From Haloarcula ordinaria (lineage in GTDB: Archaea > Halobacteriota > Halobacteria > Halobacteriales > Haloarculaceae): a stretch of DNA of 64,000 nucleotides. The notes beneath the pieces are model-generated. The model was not told the DNA's origin, did no database searches, and saw nothing but the letters and a program-made list of their open reading frames with translations. The stretch covers positions 1,612,001-1,676,000 of the forward strand of contig NZ_CP119789.1 of the NCBI RefSeq assembly GCF_029338275.1, in the 5' to 3' direction. Shown piece after piece: positions 9,106-17,454 of the stretch. Each line of letters opens with the position of its first letter. The first letter of the stretch is position 1. Made by a program: the position numbers and the translations under genes.

Positions 9106-9134
9106 AAAAGGGACAGACACGAGCTGGGCTCGTG
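9106..9134 (-). terminator. Hairpin plus T-run, terminator-like (minus strand)
   Basis: Perfect 7-bp inverted repeat cacgagc/gctcgtg with a 3-nt loop (9118-9134), followed on the minus strand by tctgtccc and then TTTT (9109-9106). Archaeal termination mainly needs the T-run; the hairpin makes the site look intrinsic. Confidence 0.4.
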
Positions 9135-9358
9135 CGTGGCGACGGGCAGCCGCCGCCGGCCGGCGGCCAGGTGCCAACCGTCTCCGTCGCCGCAACACCG
9201 CCGATGGCCCGAGGGGCCGGGTCCGTCTTCACCGACGGGCTATCCACCCCCATGCGTCACTCTCGCTGCCCTGCCGCTGGCGACGAACGCGAGTTCTCAC
9301 CAACACGCGACGGTCCGACGGCCCGTGCGGGGCCGCTCGGCGCTGTTCGTCCAGCATC
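9106..9358 (-). ncRNA. Candidate structured RNA behind an iron-box promoter
   Basis: Minus-strand interval bounded upstream by a TATA-like AT tract with a DtxR-type palindrome and downstream by a hairpin followed by TTTT. Stems visible on the sequence: ccgtc/gacgg (9223-9238), ggccc/gggcc (9206-9218), an outer ggcgacgg/ccgtcgcc pair (9138-9145 with 9184-9191) enclosing gccgccg/cggcggc (9149-9167), and the terminal hairpin. Only short low-quality frames are present. It lacks the RNase P core and the SRP helix-8 motif, so it is not one of the standard RNAs. Length and boundaries are inferred. Confidence 0.4.
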
Positions 9359-9365
9359 CACTCGA

Positions 9366-9390
9366 TTAGGCTGGCCTAAAAATAAATAAC
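9366..9390 (-). promoter_or_regulatory. DtxR/Idr-type palindrome next to a TATA-like tract
   Basis: TTAGGC-TG-GCCTAA (9366-9379) is a palindrome with perfect 6-bp arms and resembles half-sites of the DtxR/IdeR consensus, a family represented in haloarchaea by Idr1/Idr2/SirR. On the minus strand it immediately follows gttatttattt (9390-9380), a good TATA candidate, so the palindrome would lie between TATA and start site, where a repressor blocks transcription. No plus-strand gene follows for 1.5 kb, so the target should be the minus-strand RNA or the MFS gene. Confidence 0.5.
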
Positions 9391-9413
9391 TCTGACGGTT
9401 TCCGACCGACCGG

Positions 9414-10169
9414 TTACCTCGCCACTCCGACGGCGTCGCCCACCTCGAGGCTGAAGGCGTCGTCGCCACGGCCCTGGTTCACCGCAAGTTCGACGTTACC
9501 GTGGCTCCCGACGGTAACCAGTCGCTCGCCGACCTCGACAGCGGCGTAGGCCCGCCGGGCCGGGACGGCGTCGCCGTTGACGGTCACCGACTCGCCGAAC
9601 CGGCCGGCGAGCACGTCGCCGGGAACGTTCGTAATCACGTTCCCGAAGCCGTCGACGACGAGCACCTCGCCAGTGGCCCCGTCGCCGTCCCGGTCGGCCA
9701 CCGGGAACTGCAGGTCGACGAACTCGTCGGTCGCTGTGGTCCGGTCCAGGTCCGGGACTGCGTCGACGCCGGTCTCGTGGACTGCAGCGGCGGCCGGCGC
9801 GAACACGTCCCGGCCGTGGAACGTCGTGCTCGCCGCGTCCTCGTAAGCCCAGGTGAACACCTCGACGTCGCCGGCGAGTTCCCGGGCGGCCGGCAGCAAC
9901 ACGCCGTTGTCTGGCCCCACGAGCGCGTGCTCGCCGGCCCGGACGACCAGGGCGTCCCGGTCCGTTCCGACGCCGGGGTCGACGACGACGCAGTGGACCG
10001 CCGGGGGAAAGTACGGCAGGGTCTGTGTCAGCCAGAAGGCCGCCGTACTGACGTCCTGTCGCGGGAACTCGTGGGAGACGTCGACGAGGCGCGCGTCGCA
10101 GGCCCGGGCGATGACGCCTTTCATCGCCGCTGGGTACGGCGCGCCGAAGTCAGAACTGAGGGTGATCAT
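9414..10169 (-). CDS. SAM hydroxide adenosyltransferase (DUF62 family)
   Basis: 251 residues. This family hydrolyses S-adenosylmethionine to adenosine and methionine and is related to fluorinase/chlorinase. Visible motifs: ITLSSDFG at the N-terminus, the PGVGTDRD segment, VGPDNGVL, and the C-terminal domain with VDGFGNVITN. The fluorinase-specific insertion is not evident, as expected for the hydrolase. The start is the ATG directly before ITLSSDFG; it overlaps the nadM stop by an ATGA, so the two are co-translated. The link with NAD synthesis through adenosine salvage is an inference. Confidence 0.9.
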   Translation of the reverse strand: MITLSSDFGAPYPAAMKGVIARACDARLVDVSHEFPRQDVSTAAFWLTQTLPYFPPAVHCVVVDPGVGTDRDALVVRAGEHALVGPDNGVLLPAARELAGDVEVFTWAYEDAASTTFHGRDVFAPAAAAVHETGVDAVPDLDRTTATDEFVDLQFPVADRDGDGATGEVLVVDGFGNVITNVPGDVLAGRFGESVTVNGDAVPARRAYAAVEVGERLVTVGSHGNVELAVNQGRGDDAFSLEVGDAVGVAR

Positions 10170-10723
10170 TCCTCTGCCGGATCGGCCTCTGCCTCCTCGT
10201 CCGAGGTGTACCGGTCCAGCGTGTCGGTGTCGGAGACGTACTGGAGCCGCTTGACGCCGTGACACTCCTCGATGACGTCGACGACCGGTTCGGGGACCCT
10301 GTCGCGCCAGGACTCGTCGAGTATCATCCGCTCGCGAATCTCAGTGCCCTCGAGGCGTTTCCGGTCGAACATGGGCGACTGGCGGACCTCGATGCCGGAC
10401 TCCTCGAACAGCCTGACGACCAGTGGGTTGTTCGAGTAGGCGACGTCGAAGTCGGGGCACATGCTCTCGACGTGGCTCACCCACACCGCGTTCCGATTGA
10501 TGTCCTCGAGCGGGACGACGTAGGTGGTCAGGTCGAACTCGGCGACGGCCTTCGTTATCATCATGATCCGCTCGCCGGCGGTGAAGGGGTCGTGTGTCGT
10601 GTGGGAATCGTCCGCGCTCCCGATGCCCAGCACCAGCTCGTCCACCTCGTCCGCGATGCGTTCGACCATCGCGTGGTGGCCGTCGTGGTAGGGCTGGAAG
10701 CGACCGATGTAGAACCCGCGCAT
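10166..10723 (-). CDS. nadM: Nicotinamide-nucleotide adenylyltransferase, archaeal type
   Basis: 185 residues that join NMN and ATP to NAD. The nucleotidyltransferase signature GRFQPYHDGH (residues 7-16) holds the HxGH-like motif, and the conserved archaeal NadM segments SADDSHTTHDPFTAGER and WVSHVES are present. The C-terminal 30 residues are acidic and beyond the usual core. The ATG chosen begins at MRGFYIGRF, where the family begins; the in-frame sequence upstream runs through the lonB promoter region. Operon with the SAM hydrolase. Confidence 0.95.
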   Translation of the reverse strand: MRGFYIGRFQPYHDGHHAMVERIADEVDELVLGIGSADDSHTTHDPFTAGERIMMITKAVAEFDLTTYVVPLEDINRNAVWVSHVESMCPDFDVAYSNNPLVVRLFEESGIEVRQSPMFDRKRLEGTEIRERMILDESWRDRVPEPVVDVIEECHGVKRLQYVSDTDTLDRYTSDEEAEADPAEE

Positions 10724-10845
10724 ACCCGTCTCTGCGACTGGCGGTTTGATAAACCCGACGGCGAGCGCCTGCGGCGGTAGTAGGAGTGCGTTATCCGACT
10801 CCCGTCTATCGGTTCCGACGGTGTGGCAAAGACGGACGTGGGGAG

Positions 10846-10856
10846 AAAGTATATCA
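10846..10856 (+). promoter_or_regulatory. TATA-like box for lonB
   Basis: aaagtatatca lies about 40-48 nt before the lonB ATG in an otherwise GC-rich spacer, consistent with a short 5' leader. Confidence 0.45.
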
Positions 10857-10894
10857 GTCGACAGTCCTTCCGTTGAGATGTTAGAAACGTTTGT

Positions 10895-13015
10895 ATGAGC
10901 GACAATACCGACACAGACGCGGCTCCCGACCCTGAGCGGGACGCCGGTAACGCCGAGGATGGGACGGCGACCGAGAGCCACGAGGACGTGGCCGACGACG
11001 AGCCCTCCGATCTGCCGGCGGACGAACCGGCTCCCGACGAACCGACGGCCGGTGACGGGGCTTCGTCAGAGACGACGCTGGGAAGCGACGTGACGGTCGA
11101 CGGCGACTCGAACCTCCGCGAGGACGAGGAGGAACTACTGGGTGGGTTGGACATCGAGACCACCGCCGACATCCAGGTCCCCGAACGACTCGTCGACCAG
11201 GTCATCGGGCAGGACCACGCCCGTGACGTCATCAAGAAAGCGGCCAAACAGCGCCGCCACGTGATGATGATCGGCTCGCCCGGGACGGGCAAGTCGATGC
11301 TCGCGAAGGCGATGAGTCAGCTGCTCCCCCGAGAGGAACTCCAGGACGTCCTGGTCTATCACAACCCCGACGACGGGAACGAACCGAAGGTCCGGACCGT
11401 TCCGGGCGGCAAGGGCGAACAGATCGTCGAGGCCCACAAGGAAGAGGCCCGCAAGCGAAACCAGATGCGGACCTTCCTGATGTGGATCATCATCGCCATC
11501 GTCATCGGCTACTCGCTGATCATCGTCCAGCAGATTCTGCTGGGCATCCTCGCGGCCGGTGTCATCTACCTCGCGTTCCGCTACGGCTCGCGTGGCAGCG
11601 ACGCGATGATCCCGAACCTGCTGGTCAACAACGCCAGCCAGAAGACCGCCCCGTTCGAGGACGCGACCGGCGCCCACGCTGGTGCGCTGCTGGGCGACGT
11701 CCGCCACGACCCGTTCCAGTCCGGCGGGATGGAGACGCCGAGCCACGACCGTGTGGAACCCGGCGCCATCCACCAGGCCAACAAGGGCGTGCTGTTCGTC
11801 GACGAGATCAACACCCTGGACATCCGCAGCCAGCAGAAGCTGATGACGGCCATCCAGGAAGGCGAGTTCTCCATCACGGGCCAGTCCGAGCGCTCCTCGG
11901 GCGCGATGGTCCAGACCGAACCCGTCCCGTGTGACTTCATCATGATCGCGGCGGGGAACCTCGACGCGATGGAGAACATGCACCCTGCGCTCCGCAGCCG
12001 TATCAAGGGCTACGGGTACGAGGTGTACATGGACGACACCATCGAGGACGACGCCGAGATGCGCCGGAAGTACGCCCGCTTCGTCGCTCAGGAAGTCGAG
12101 AACGACGGGCGGCTCCCGCACTTCACCGAGGCCGCCGTCGAGGAGGTCATCCTCGAGGCCCGCCGACGTGCCGGCCGCAAAGGGCACCTCACGCTGAAGT
12201 TCCGTGACCTCGGTGGCCTCGTTCGCGTCGCCGGCGACATCGCCCGCGCCGAGGACCAGGAGCGGACCACCCGCGACGACGTGCTCCAGGCCAAGCGCCG
12301 CTCCCGGTCCATCGAGCAACAGCTCGCGGACAACTACATCGAGCGCCGCAAGGACTACGAGCTCACCGTCAACTCCGGCGACGTGGTCGGCCGCGTCAAC
12401 GGACTGGCGGTCATGGGCGAGGACAGCGGTATCGTCCTCCCCGTCATGGCCGAAGTCACGCCCTCCCAGGGCCCCGGCCAGGTCATCGCGACCGGGCAGC
12501 TCCAGGAGATGGCCGAAGAGGCCGTCCAGAACGTCTCGGCCATCATCAAGAAGTTCAGCGACGAGGACATCTCGGAGAAGGACGTCCACATCCAGTTCGT
12601 CCAGGCCGGTGAGGGCGGCGTCGACGGCGACTCCGCTTCCATCACGGTCGCCACGGCCGTCATCTCCGCGCTGGAGAACGTCCCGGTCGAGCAGAACATC
12701 GCCATGACCGGCTCGCTGTCGGTGCGGGGCGACGTGCTCCCGGTCGGCGGCGTCACGCACAAGATCGAGGCCGCCGCGAAGGCCGGCCTCGACACGGTCA
12801 TCATCCCCGAGGCCAACACCCAGGACGTGATGATCGAAGACGAGTACGAGGACATGATCGAGATCATCCCGGTCTCGCACATCTCCGAGGTGCTCGAGGT
12901 TGCGCTCTCCGGCGAACCGGAGAAAGACTCGCTGGTCGACCGCCTCAAGTCCATCACGGGCAAGGCACTCGAACACGAGGTCGGCCGCCAGGGCGGCAGT
13001 CCCAGCCCGCAGTAA
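10895..13015 (+). CDS. lonB: Membrane-anchored ATP-dependent protease LonB
   Basis: 706-residue archaeal LonB, the main membrane-bound AAA+ protease. An unusually long acidic N-terminal segment (1-80) precedes the AAA+ module: Walker A GSPGTGKS at 127-134, then two membrane segments inserted at about 191-230, and the Walker B region with VLFVDEINTLD. The C-terminal Lon protease domain has the Ser-Lys dyad S580 (DGDSAS) and K623 (THKIEAAAKAG). In Haloferax, LonB is essential and controls carotenoid synthesis and membrane protein turnover. The CPBP protease gene follows after only 3 nt. Confidence 0.97.
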   Translation: MSDNTDTDAAPDPERDAGNAEDGTATESHEDVADDEPSDLPADEPAPDEPTAGDGASSETTLGSDVTVDGDSNLREDEEELLGGLDIETTADIQVPERLVDQVIGQDHARDVIKKAAKQRRHVMMIGSPGTGKSMLAKAMSQLLPREELQDVLVYHNPDDGNEPKVRTVPGGKGEQIVEAHKEEARKRNQMRTFLMWIIIAIVIGYSLIIVQQILLGILAAGVIYLAFRYGSRGSDAMIPNLLVNNASQKTAPFEDATGAHAGALLGDVRHDPFQSGGMETPSHDRVEPGAIHQANKGVLFVDEINTLDIRSQQKLMTAIQEGEFSITGQSERSSGAMVQTEPVPCDFIMIAAGNLDAMENMHPALRSRIKGYGYEVYMDDTIEDDAEMRRKYARFVAQEVENDGRLPHFTEAAVEEVILEARRRAGRKGHLTLKFRDLGGLVRVAGDIARAEDQERTTRDDVLQAKRRSRSIEQQLADNYIERRKDYELTVNSGDVVGRVNGLAVMGEDSGIVLPVMAEVTPSQGPGQVIATGQLQEMAEEAVQNVSAIIKKFSDEDISEKDVHIQFVQAGEGGVDGDSASITVATAVISALENVPVEQNIAMTGSLSVRGDVLPVGGVTHKIEAAAKAGLDTVIIPEANTQDVMIEDEYEDMIEIIPVSHISEVLEVALSGEPEKDSLVDRLKSITGKALEHEVGRQGGSPSPQ

Positions 13016-13018
13016 CCC

Positions 13019-13855
13019 GTGCCCGAGTGGGCCGCCTTCGTCGGCCTGACGGGCCTCCTTCTAACCGCGCTGCTCGCGCTCGCACGGCTCTCGCAGGACG
13101 CGCTCCCCGCTGACGGGGGCGGCCTGACTGCGACCGCAGACTCCCTGCAACCGAGCCGCGTGGCCGACGGTCCGGACCCGACATTCCCCCGGTTCGAGAC
13201 GGCCGAGGCCGCCGCGCAGCGCCGCCAGCTGCAGGGCCGTCTCTCGTCGACGGACCTCTCCGCGGGCACGCTGTTCGCGAACGTCGCGCTCACTCAGGGG
13301 CTGTTCGGCGCGCTCGTGGTCGGCGGTGCCATCTTCTTCGACATCCCGGCGTGGGCCTTCGGCATCACCGATGTTCCGCTCTCGACTGGGCTCCCCGCAG
13401 TCGCGCTCGGCCTCGCGGCCGGCGTCGGCTTCTGGGTCGGCAACGAGGTGGCGGCGTCGCTGGCCGATGGCTTCGGCATCGCCGTCGACGAGTCGCTGCG
13501 GGAACTGCTAGGCCCCGACTCGGTCGGCGGGTGGGCCGTGCTGCTGGGACTCGTCTTGCCGACCATCGCTATCGTCGAAGAACTCCTGTTTCGCGGCGCG
13601 GCCATCGGCGTCCCCGTCGCCGGTCTCGGCGCCCCGGCGTGGGCGATGGCTGTCGTCTCTTCGGTGGCGTTCGCACTCGGTCATGGGGCGCAGGGCCGGG
13701 CCGGCGTCCTGGTCACGGGGACGCTCGGGCTCGGCCTGGCGGGGCTGTTCGTCCTCACGGATAGCCTCCTGGTCGTGGTCGTCGCCCACTACCTGGTGAA
13801 CGCGCTGGAACTGATCGTCCACGAGGGGCTGGGTATCGACCGGCTCGCCCTCTAG
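13019..13855 (+). CDS. CPBP-family intramembrane metalloprotease
   Basis: 278 residues with about eight membrane segments and the three CPBP (Rce1-like) motifs: EELLFRG at 187-193, ALGHGAQG with H222, and HYLVNALEL with H257 and N261. These residues bind the catalytic zinc in Rce1-type proteases. A hydrophilic region (about 20-75) separates the first helix from the rest. The GTG start lies 3 nt after the lonB stop, so two membrane proteases are co-expressed. Substrate unknown. The gene ends in TAG within a CTAG shared with the convergent neighbour. Confidence 0.9.
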   Translation: MPEWAAFVGLTGLLLTALLALARLSQDALPADGGGLTATADSLQPSRVADGPDPTFPRFETAEAAAQRRQLQGRLSSTDLSAGTLFANVALTQGLFGALVVGGAIFFDIPAWAFGITDVPLSTGLPAVALGLAAGVGFWVGNEVAASLADGFGIAVDESLRELLGPDSVGGWAVLLGLVLPTIAIVEELLFRGAAIGVPVAGLGAPAWAMAVVSSVAFALGHGAQGRAGVLVTGTLGLGLAGLFVLTDSLLVVVVAHYLVNALELIVHEGLGIDRLAL

Positions 13856-14322
13856 AGGCCCTCGACGACGCGGAGCTTCTGTTCGACGGCCGGCGGGGCA
13901 CCGCTTGGCCCGTCCCGCACCCGGTGGTCGGGAACCAGCAGCGGGACGGGGTTGGCGTCCAGCGCCTCCCGGACCAGATTCAGGTCGTCCATCTCCTCGG
14001 CCGAGAGGTCCGGCGTCATCGAGGCGACCTTCTCGACGGTCGCGTTCTCGCCGTAGGGAATCTGCCTGACCGCCTCCAGCACTTTCCGCTGGTCCGTCGG
14101 GACCGTCAGGCCGACCGTGACGTCAGCGAAGTCGTCCCTGTTCCCGGTGAGATACTCGTCGATACGGTCGAGCAGCGGATGGTCGTCGCTTGTGTCGTCC
14201 TCGGGTTGCGTGGGGAACGTGACCGAGATAATCCGGTCCCCCGCCTCGCCGAACTGGACGTACCGGTCCAGATAGTCCGACTCGCGGGCGTAGATGCCGG
14301 CGTCCCCCGTCGGTGCGCTCAT
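13852..14322 (-). CDS. MGMT-like protein lacking the alkyl-acceptor cysteine
   Basis: 156 residues with the C-terminal fold of O6-methylguanine-DNA methyltransferase: a recognition-helix region (QIPYGENATVEKVA), NPVPLLVPDHRV, and a final helix. The alkyl-accepting Cys of the PCHR motif is Asp here (D132), so suicidal alkyl transfer is not possible. This resembles alkyltransferase-like proteins, which bind damaged bases and hand them to other repair pathways but usually carry Trp at this position. The ATG is chosen at MSAPTGDAG. It converges on the CPBP gene with a 4-nt CTAG overlap. Confidence 0.85.
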   Translation of the reverse strand: MSAPTGDAGIYARESDYLDRYVQFGEAGDRIISVTFPTQPEDDTSDDHPLLDRIDEYLTGNRDDFADVTVGLTVPTDQRKVLEAVRQIPYGENATVEKVASMTPDLSAEEMDDLNLVREALDANPVPLLVPDHRVRDGPSGAPPAVEQKLRVVEGL

Positions 14323-14403
14323 GTCTCTACCGTCGGCGGGTCGCCCCTTCAAGATTCGCCCGAGAAGTACGGTAGCGTTTAGTTACGAAAATAGGAGCGC
14401 AAA

Positions 14404-14465
14404 CAGCCAGAAAGCCCCGGCTGTCATCGGTCGCTTCGAGCCGATAACGTCCCTTTCAGTCCCAC
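14404..14465. repeat. Short palindromic interspersed element
   Basis: Begins with cagccagaaagcccc, contains the stem cagcc/ggctg (14404-14423) and a second stem atcgg/ccgat (14426-14445), and ends with ccctttcagtcccacc. The same begin/end pair (cagccagcaagcccc ... ccctttcagtccc) brackets the element at 49526-49705, so this is a repeat family with a variable centre. I recall similar sequences between genes in other haloarchaea; function unknown. Confidence 0.6.
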
Positions 14466-14511
14466 CTATGTCGGCTGACCAACCGGTTTCGAGTGGGACG
14501 ACTACGCAAGC

Positions 14512-14540
14512 CTTATGAACATCTCTGTACGTTAGTGTAC
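14512..14540 (+). promoter_or_regulatory. trp promoter with two TGTAC boxes
   Basis: A TATA-like cttatg (14512-14517) lies about 28-33 nt before the trpC ATG, so the mRNA is probably leaderless. Between it and the start are two TGTAC sequences (14526-14530 and 14536-14540), 10 nt apart and thus on one face of the helix. The TrpY repressor of Methanothermobacter recognises TGTACA-type TRP boxes, so this may be a tryptophan operator; that is inference. Confidence 0.5.
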
Positions 14541-14544
14541 GGTA

Positions 14545-15339
14545 ATGGACGCTAGTGAGGAAGAGATGGCACCGGAGGTCGCCTCGATTCTGGCGACGGC
14601 CCGCGAACGGGGCGGTGGTGACGAGCGCGTCTCAGTCGACGCGCGGTCGCTGGCCGACGCCTTCGAGCGCGCCGAGGCTGACGGCCGCGTACCGCTCATC
14701 GCCGAGGTGAAACCGACGAGTCCGACCGCCGAGGGCGAGCGGACCGACGACCCGGTCGAACTGGCCGAACAGATGGTCGGAGGCGGCGCGGCCGCGCTGT
14801 CGGTCCTGACCGAACCCGAGCACTTCGGCGGCTCGGCCGAGACGCTTCGACGGGTGCGCGAAGCCGTCGACGTCCCCGTCTTGCGCAAGGACTTCGTCCT
14901 GCACGAGGACCAGCTCGACGTCGTGGAGTCCGACGTGATTCTGCTCATCGTCCGGTTCCTAGAGGAAGACGGTACGGACGACCTCGCGGACCTACTCGCG
15001 GCCGCTCGCGAGCGGGGCTTCCAGGTCCTCGTCGAGACGCACACCGAGGCCGAGGTGGCGAAAGCACTCGACGCCGGCGCCGAGTTCGTCGGCGTCAACA
15101 ACCGCGACCTCGCGAAGCTCGAGGTCGACCTCGCGACGTTCGAGCGCGTCTCGGCGTCGGTCCCCGAGAGCGTCACCCTCATTGCGGAAAGCGGCATACA
15201 CACGCCCGACGACGTCACGCGGATGCGCCGGGCCGGCGCGGACGCGCTGCTGGTCGGGTCAGCCATCATGGACCACGGCGGCGATTCGGACGTGGCCGAG
15301 AACACCCGACGACTGACACACCCGGAGACAGAGACATGA
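14545..15339 (+). CDS. trpC: Indole-3-glycerol phosphate synthase
   Basis: 264 residues; converts CdRP to indole-3-glycerol phosphate in tryptophan synthesis. The TIM-barrel motifs are present: [11 protein letters not shown] with the catalytic Lys, [31 protein letters not shown] and IAESGI near the C-terminus, then the phosphate-binding [11 protein letters not shown]. The first gene of trpC-trpB-trpA; its stop overlaps the trpB ATG (ATGA). A possible TrpY-like operator lies directly upstream. Confidence 0.97.
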   Translation: MDASEEEMAPEVASILATARERGGGDERVSVDARSLADAFERAEADGRVPLIAEVKPTSPTAEGERTDDPVELAEQMVGGGAAALSVLTEPEHFGGSAETLRRVREAVDVPVLRKDFVLHEDQLDVVESDVILLIVRFLEEDGTDDLADLLAAARERGFQVLVETHTEAEVAKALDAGAEFVGVNNRDLAKLEVDLATFERVSASVPESVTLIAESGIHTPDDVTRMRRAGADALLVGSAIMDHGGDSDVAENTRRLTHPETET

Positions 15340-16598
15340 GCACGGACGACGCACACGACCCCAAGTTCGGCGAGTACGGCGGACAGTACGTCCCCGAGGC
15401 GCTGATGCCAGCCATCGAGGAGCTGACCGACGCCTACGGGCGGTACGTACTGGAAAACGAGGACGGTTTCATGGACGAGTTCCGCGAGCGGTTGGCCGAT
15501 TTCGGTGGCCGGCCGATTCCCCTGCAGTACGCGGAGCAACTCTCGGAACGCTACGACACCGACGTCTACCTGAAGCGGGAGGACCTGCTCCACGGCGGCG
15601 CGCACAAACTCAACAACGCGCTCGGACAGGTCCTGCTGGCGAAGTACATGGGCAAGGAGCGCATCATCGCCGAGACCGGTGCGGGACAGCACGGCACCGC
15701 GACGGCGATGGCCGCCGCGCACCTCGACATGCCCTGTGAGATCTACATGGGCAAGACCGACATCGCCCGCCAGCGCCCCAACGTCTTCCGGATGCGCATC
15801 AACGGGGCCGAGGTCAACCCCGTGACCGTCGGCCGCGGGACGCTCAAGGAGGCCATCTCCGAGACGATGCGCGACTGGGCGACCACCGTGGAGACGACGC
15901 ACTACGTCATCGGTAGCGTCGTCGGCCCGCACCCGTTCCCGAAGATGGTCCGGGACTTCCAGTCGGTCATCTCCGAGGAGGCCCGCGCGCAGTGCATCGA
16001 GAAGACCGGCGGCCTGCCCGACGCGGTGCTGGCCTGTGCCGGCGGCGGGTCGAACACGATGGGCGCGTTCGCGGAGTTCGTCGACGACTCTGATGTCAGT
16101 CTGTACGCCGTCGAGGCCGGCGGCTCCTCGCTGCAGGTCGACGAGGAGGAAGGTGTCGCGCCGAACTCCGCGTCGCTGTCGACGGGCGGCGAGGGCGTCC
16201 TCCACGGTGCACGGACGAAACTCCTGCAGGACCGCGACGGGCAGATCATGGAGTCTCACTCCGTCTCGGCCGGCCTGGACTACGCCGGCGTCGGTCCCGA
16301 ACTGGCCTACCTCGTCGACGAGGGCCGCGTCACGCCCGTGAACGTCGACGACGACATCGCGCTGGAGGCGTTCCACCGCCTCTCCCAGGACGAGGGTATC
16401 ATCCCGGCCCTTGAGACGGCCCACGCCTTCGGCTACCTCGAGGAGCACCACGACGAGGTGGGCGACACCGTCGTCGTCAACGTCTCCGGTCGCGGCGACA
16501 AGGACTTAGAGACGGTCATCGAGGAGACGAGCAAGCGCGACCTCGACATCGCGCCGGACATGAGCGTCTTCGAGCAGGTCGGTGGGGGGATGCTGTGA
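15336..16598 (+). CDS. trpB: Tryptophan synthase beta subunit
   Basis: 420 residues. PLP-dependent subunit that joins indole and serine. PLP-binding K91 sits in [12 protein letters not shown], followed by the signature [12 protein letters not shown] and the glycine-rich phosphate loop [10 protein letters not shown]. The overall pattern is that of TrpB1, the alpha-associated form, which fits its position directly before trpA. The start overlaps the trpC stop and the stop TGA overlaps the trpA ATG (TGATG). Confidence 0.98.
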   Translation: MSTDDAHDPKFGEYGGQYVPEALMPAIEELTDAYGRYVLENEDGFMDEFRERLADFGGRPIPLQYAEQLSERYDTDVYLKREDLLHGGAHKLNNALGQVLLAKYMGKERIIAETGAGQHGTATAMAAAHLDMPCEIYMGKTDIARQRPNVFRMRINGAEVNPVTVGRGTLKEAISETMRDWATTVETTHYVIGSVVGPHPFPKMVRDFQSVISEEARAQCIEKTGGLPDAVLACAGGGSNTMGAFAEFVDDSDVSLYAVEAGGSSLQVDEEEGVAPNSASLSTGGEGVLHGARTKLLQDRDGQIMESHSVSAGLDYAGVGPELAYLVDEGRVTPVNVDDDIALEAFHRLSQDEGIIPALETAHAFGYLEEHHDEVGDTVVVNVSGRGDKDLETVIEETSKRDLDIAPDMSVFEQVGGGML

Positions 16599-17428
16599 TG
16601 GCGCTCGAAGACGCCTTCGCCGACGAACCGGCGTTCGTTCCCTATCTCGCTGCCGGCGACCCGAACTACGCGGCGTCACTGGAGTACGTCGAAGCGCTCG
16701 CTCGCGGCGGCGCGGACGTCATCGAACTCGGCCTGCCGTTCTCGGAACCCATCGCCGAGGGCAAGACCATCCAGGACGCCATCGTCCGCTCGCTCGAAGC
16801 GGGGATGACGCCCACTCGCTTCTTCGAGTTCGTCGAGGACCTCGACGTCGAGGTCCCCATCGTCTGCATGACCTACTACAATCTGATTTACCAGTACGGT
16901 GACGAGGAGGGGCCCCGTCCCTTCGTCGAGAAGGCCGCCGAGGTCGGCATCGAGGGCTTCGTCGTCCCGGACCTGCCTGCCGAGGAGGCCGGCCCGCTCC
17001 GGGCGGCCTGTGACGAGTTCGACATCGACCTCGTCTTCATCGTCGCGCCGACGACGAAAGGCGAGCGCTTAGAGAAGATGATGGCGCAGGTCTCGGGCTA
17101 CGTTTACGTCCAGGCGCGCCTGGGCGTCACCGGCGCGCGCGACGACGTCGACGACGCTACCGAGGCGTCGCTTGCCCGTCTGGCCGACTGGGACGTCCCG
17201 AAGGCCGTCGGGTTCGGTATCAAGACCGGCGAGCACGCCGAACGCATCGTCGCCGCGGGTGCGGACGGCGTCATCGTCGGCTCCGCCCTGGTCGACATCG
17301 TCGCCGAGGGTCACGAGAGCGGCGCGTCGGTCGACGACGTGGCCGACGAGCTCGAGGCGAAGGCCCACGAACTCAAGCAGGGGGCCCTCCGGGGGGCACA
17401 GGAACGTCCGCAACCGGAACGCACATAA
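16598..17428 (+). CDS. trpA: Tryptophan synthase alpha subunit
   Basis: 276 residues; cleaves indole-3-glycerol phosphate and channels indole to TrpB. Catalytic motif [14 protein letters not shown] contains the conserved Glu; the loop Asp lies in [12 protein letters not shown]; phosphate-binding segments are [10 protein letters not shown] and [12 protein letters not shown]. The ATG at 16598 shares one base with the trpB stop; a GTG one codon earlier is possible. A charged C-terminal tail follows the barrel. The ADTH synthase gene starts 26 nt downstream. Confidence 0.97.
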   Translation: MALEDAFADEPAFVPYLAAGDPNYAASLEYVEALARGGADVIELGLPFSEPIAEGKTIQDAIVRSLEAGMTPTRFFEFVEDLDVEVPIVCMTYYNLIYQYGDEEGPRPFVEKAAEVGIEGFVVPDLPAEEAGPLRAACDEFDIDLVFIVAPTTKGERLEKMMAQVSGYVYVQARLGVTGARDDVDDATEASLARLADWDVPKAVGFGIKTGEHAERIVAAGADGVIVGSALVDIVAEGHESGASVDDVADELEAKAHELKQGALRGAQERPQPERT

Positions 17429-17454
17429 TCGTTCTTGCCACACTCTCGCATATC

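Noticed and set aside
8948..9253. 101-codon minus-strand frame in the gene-free region
   Set aside because: Third-position GC falls in the second half, no motif, and strong stems run through it; treated as RNA or non-coding.
9106..9358. Identity as RNase P RNA or SRP RNA
   Set aside because: The RNase P core gaggaaagtc and the SRP helix-8 tetraloop/asymmetric loop pattern are not present on either strand.
11135..12976. 613-codon open frame antisense to lonB
   Set aside because: GC-rich shadow frame; composition is that of the reverse of Asp/Glu/Val-rich codons and lonB itself is certain.
14532..16451. 639-codon minus-strand frame over trpC-trpB
   Set aside because: Antisense shadow of two well-supported trp genes; no domain recognised.
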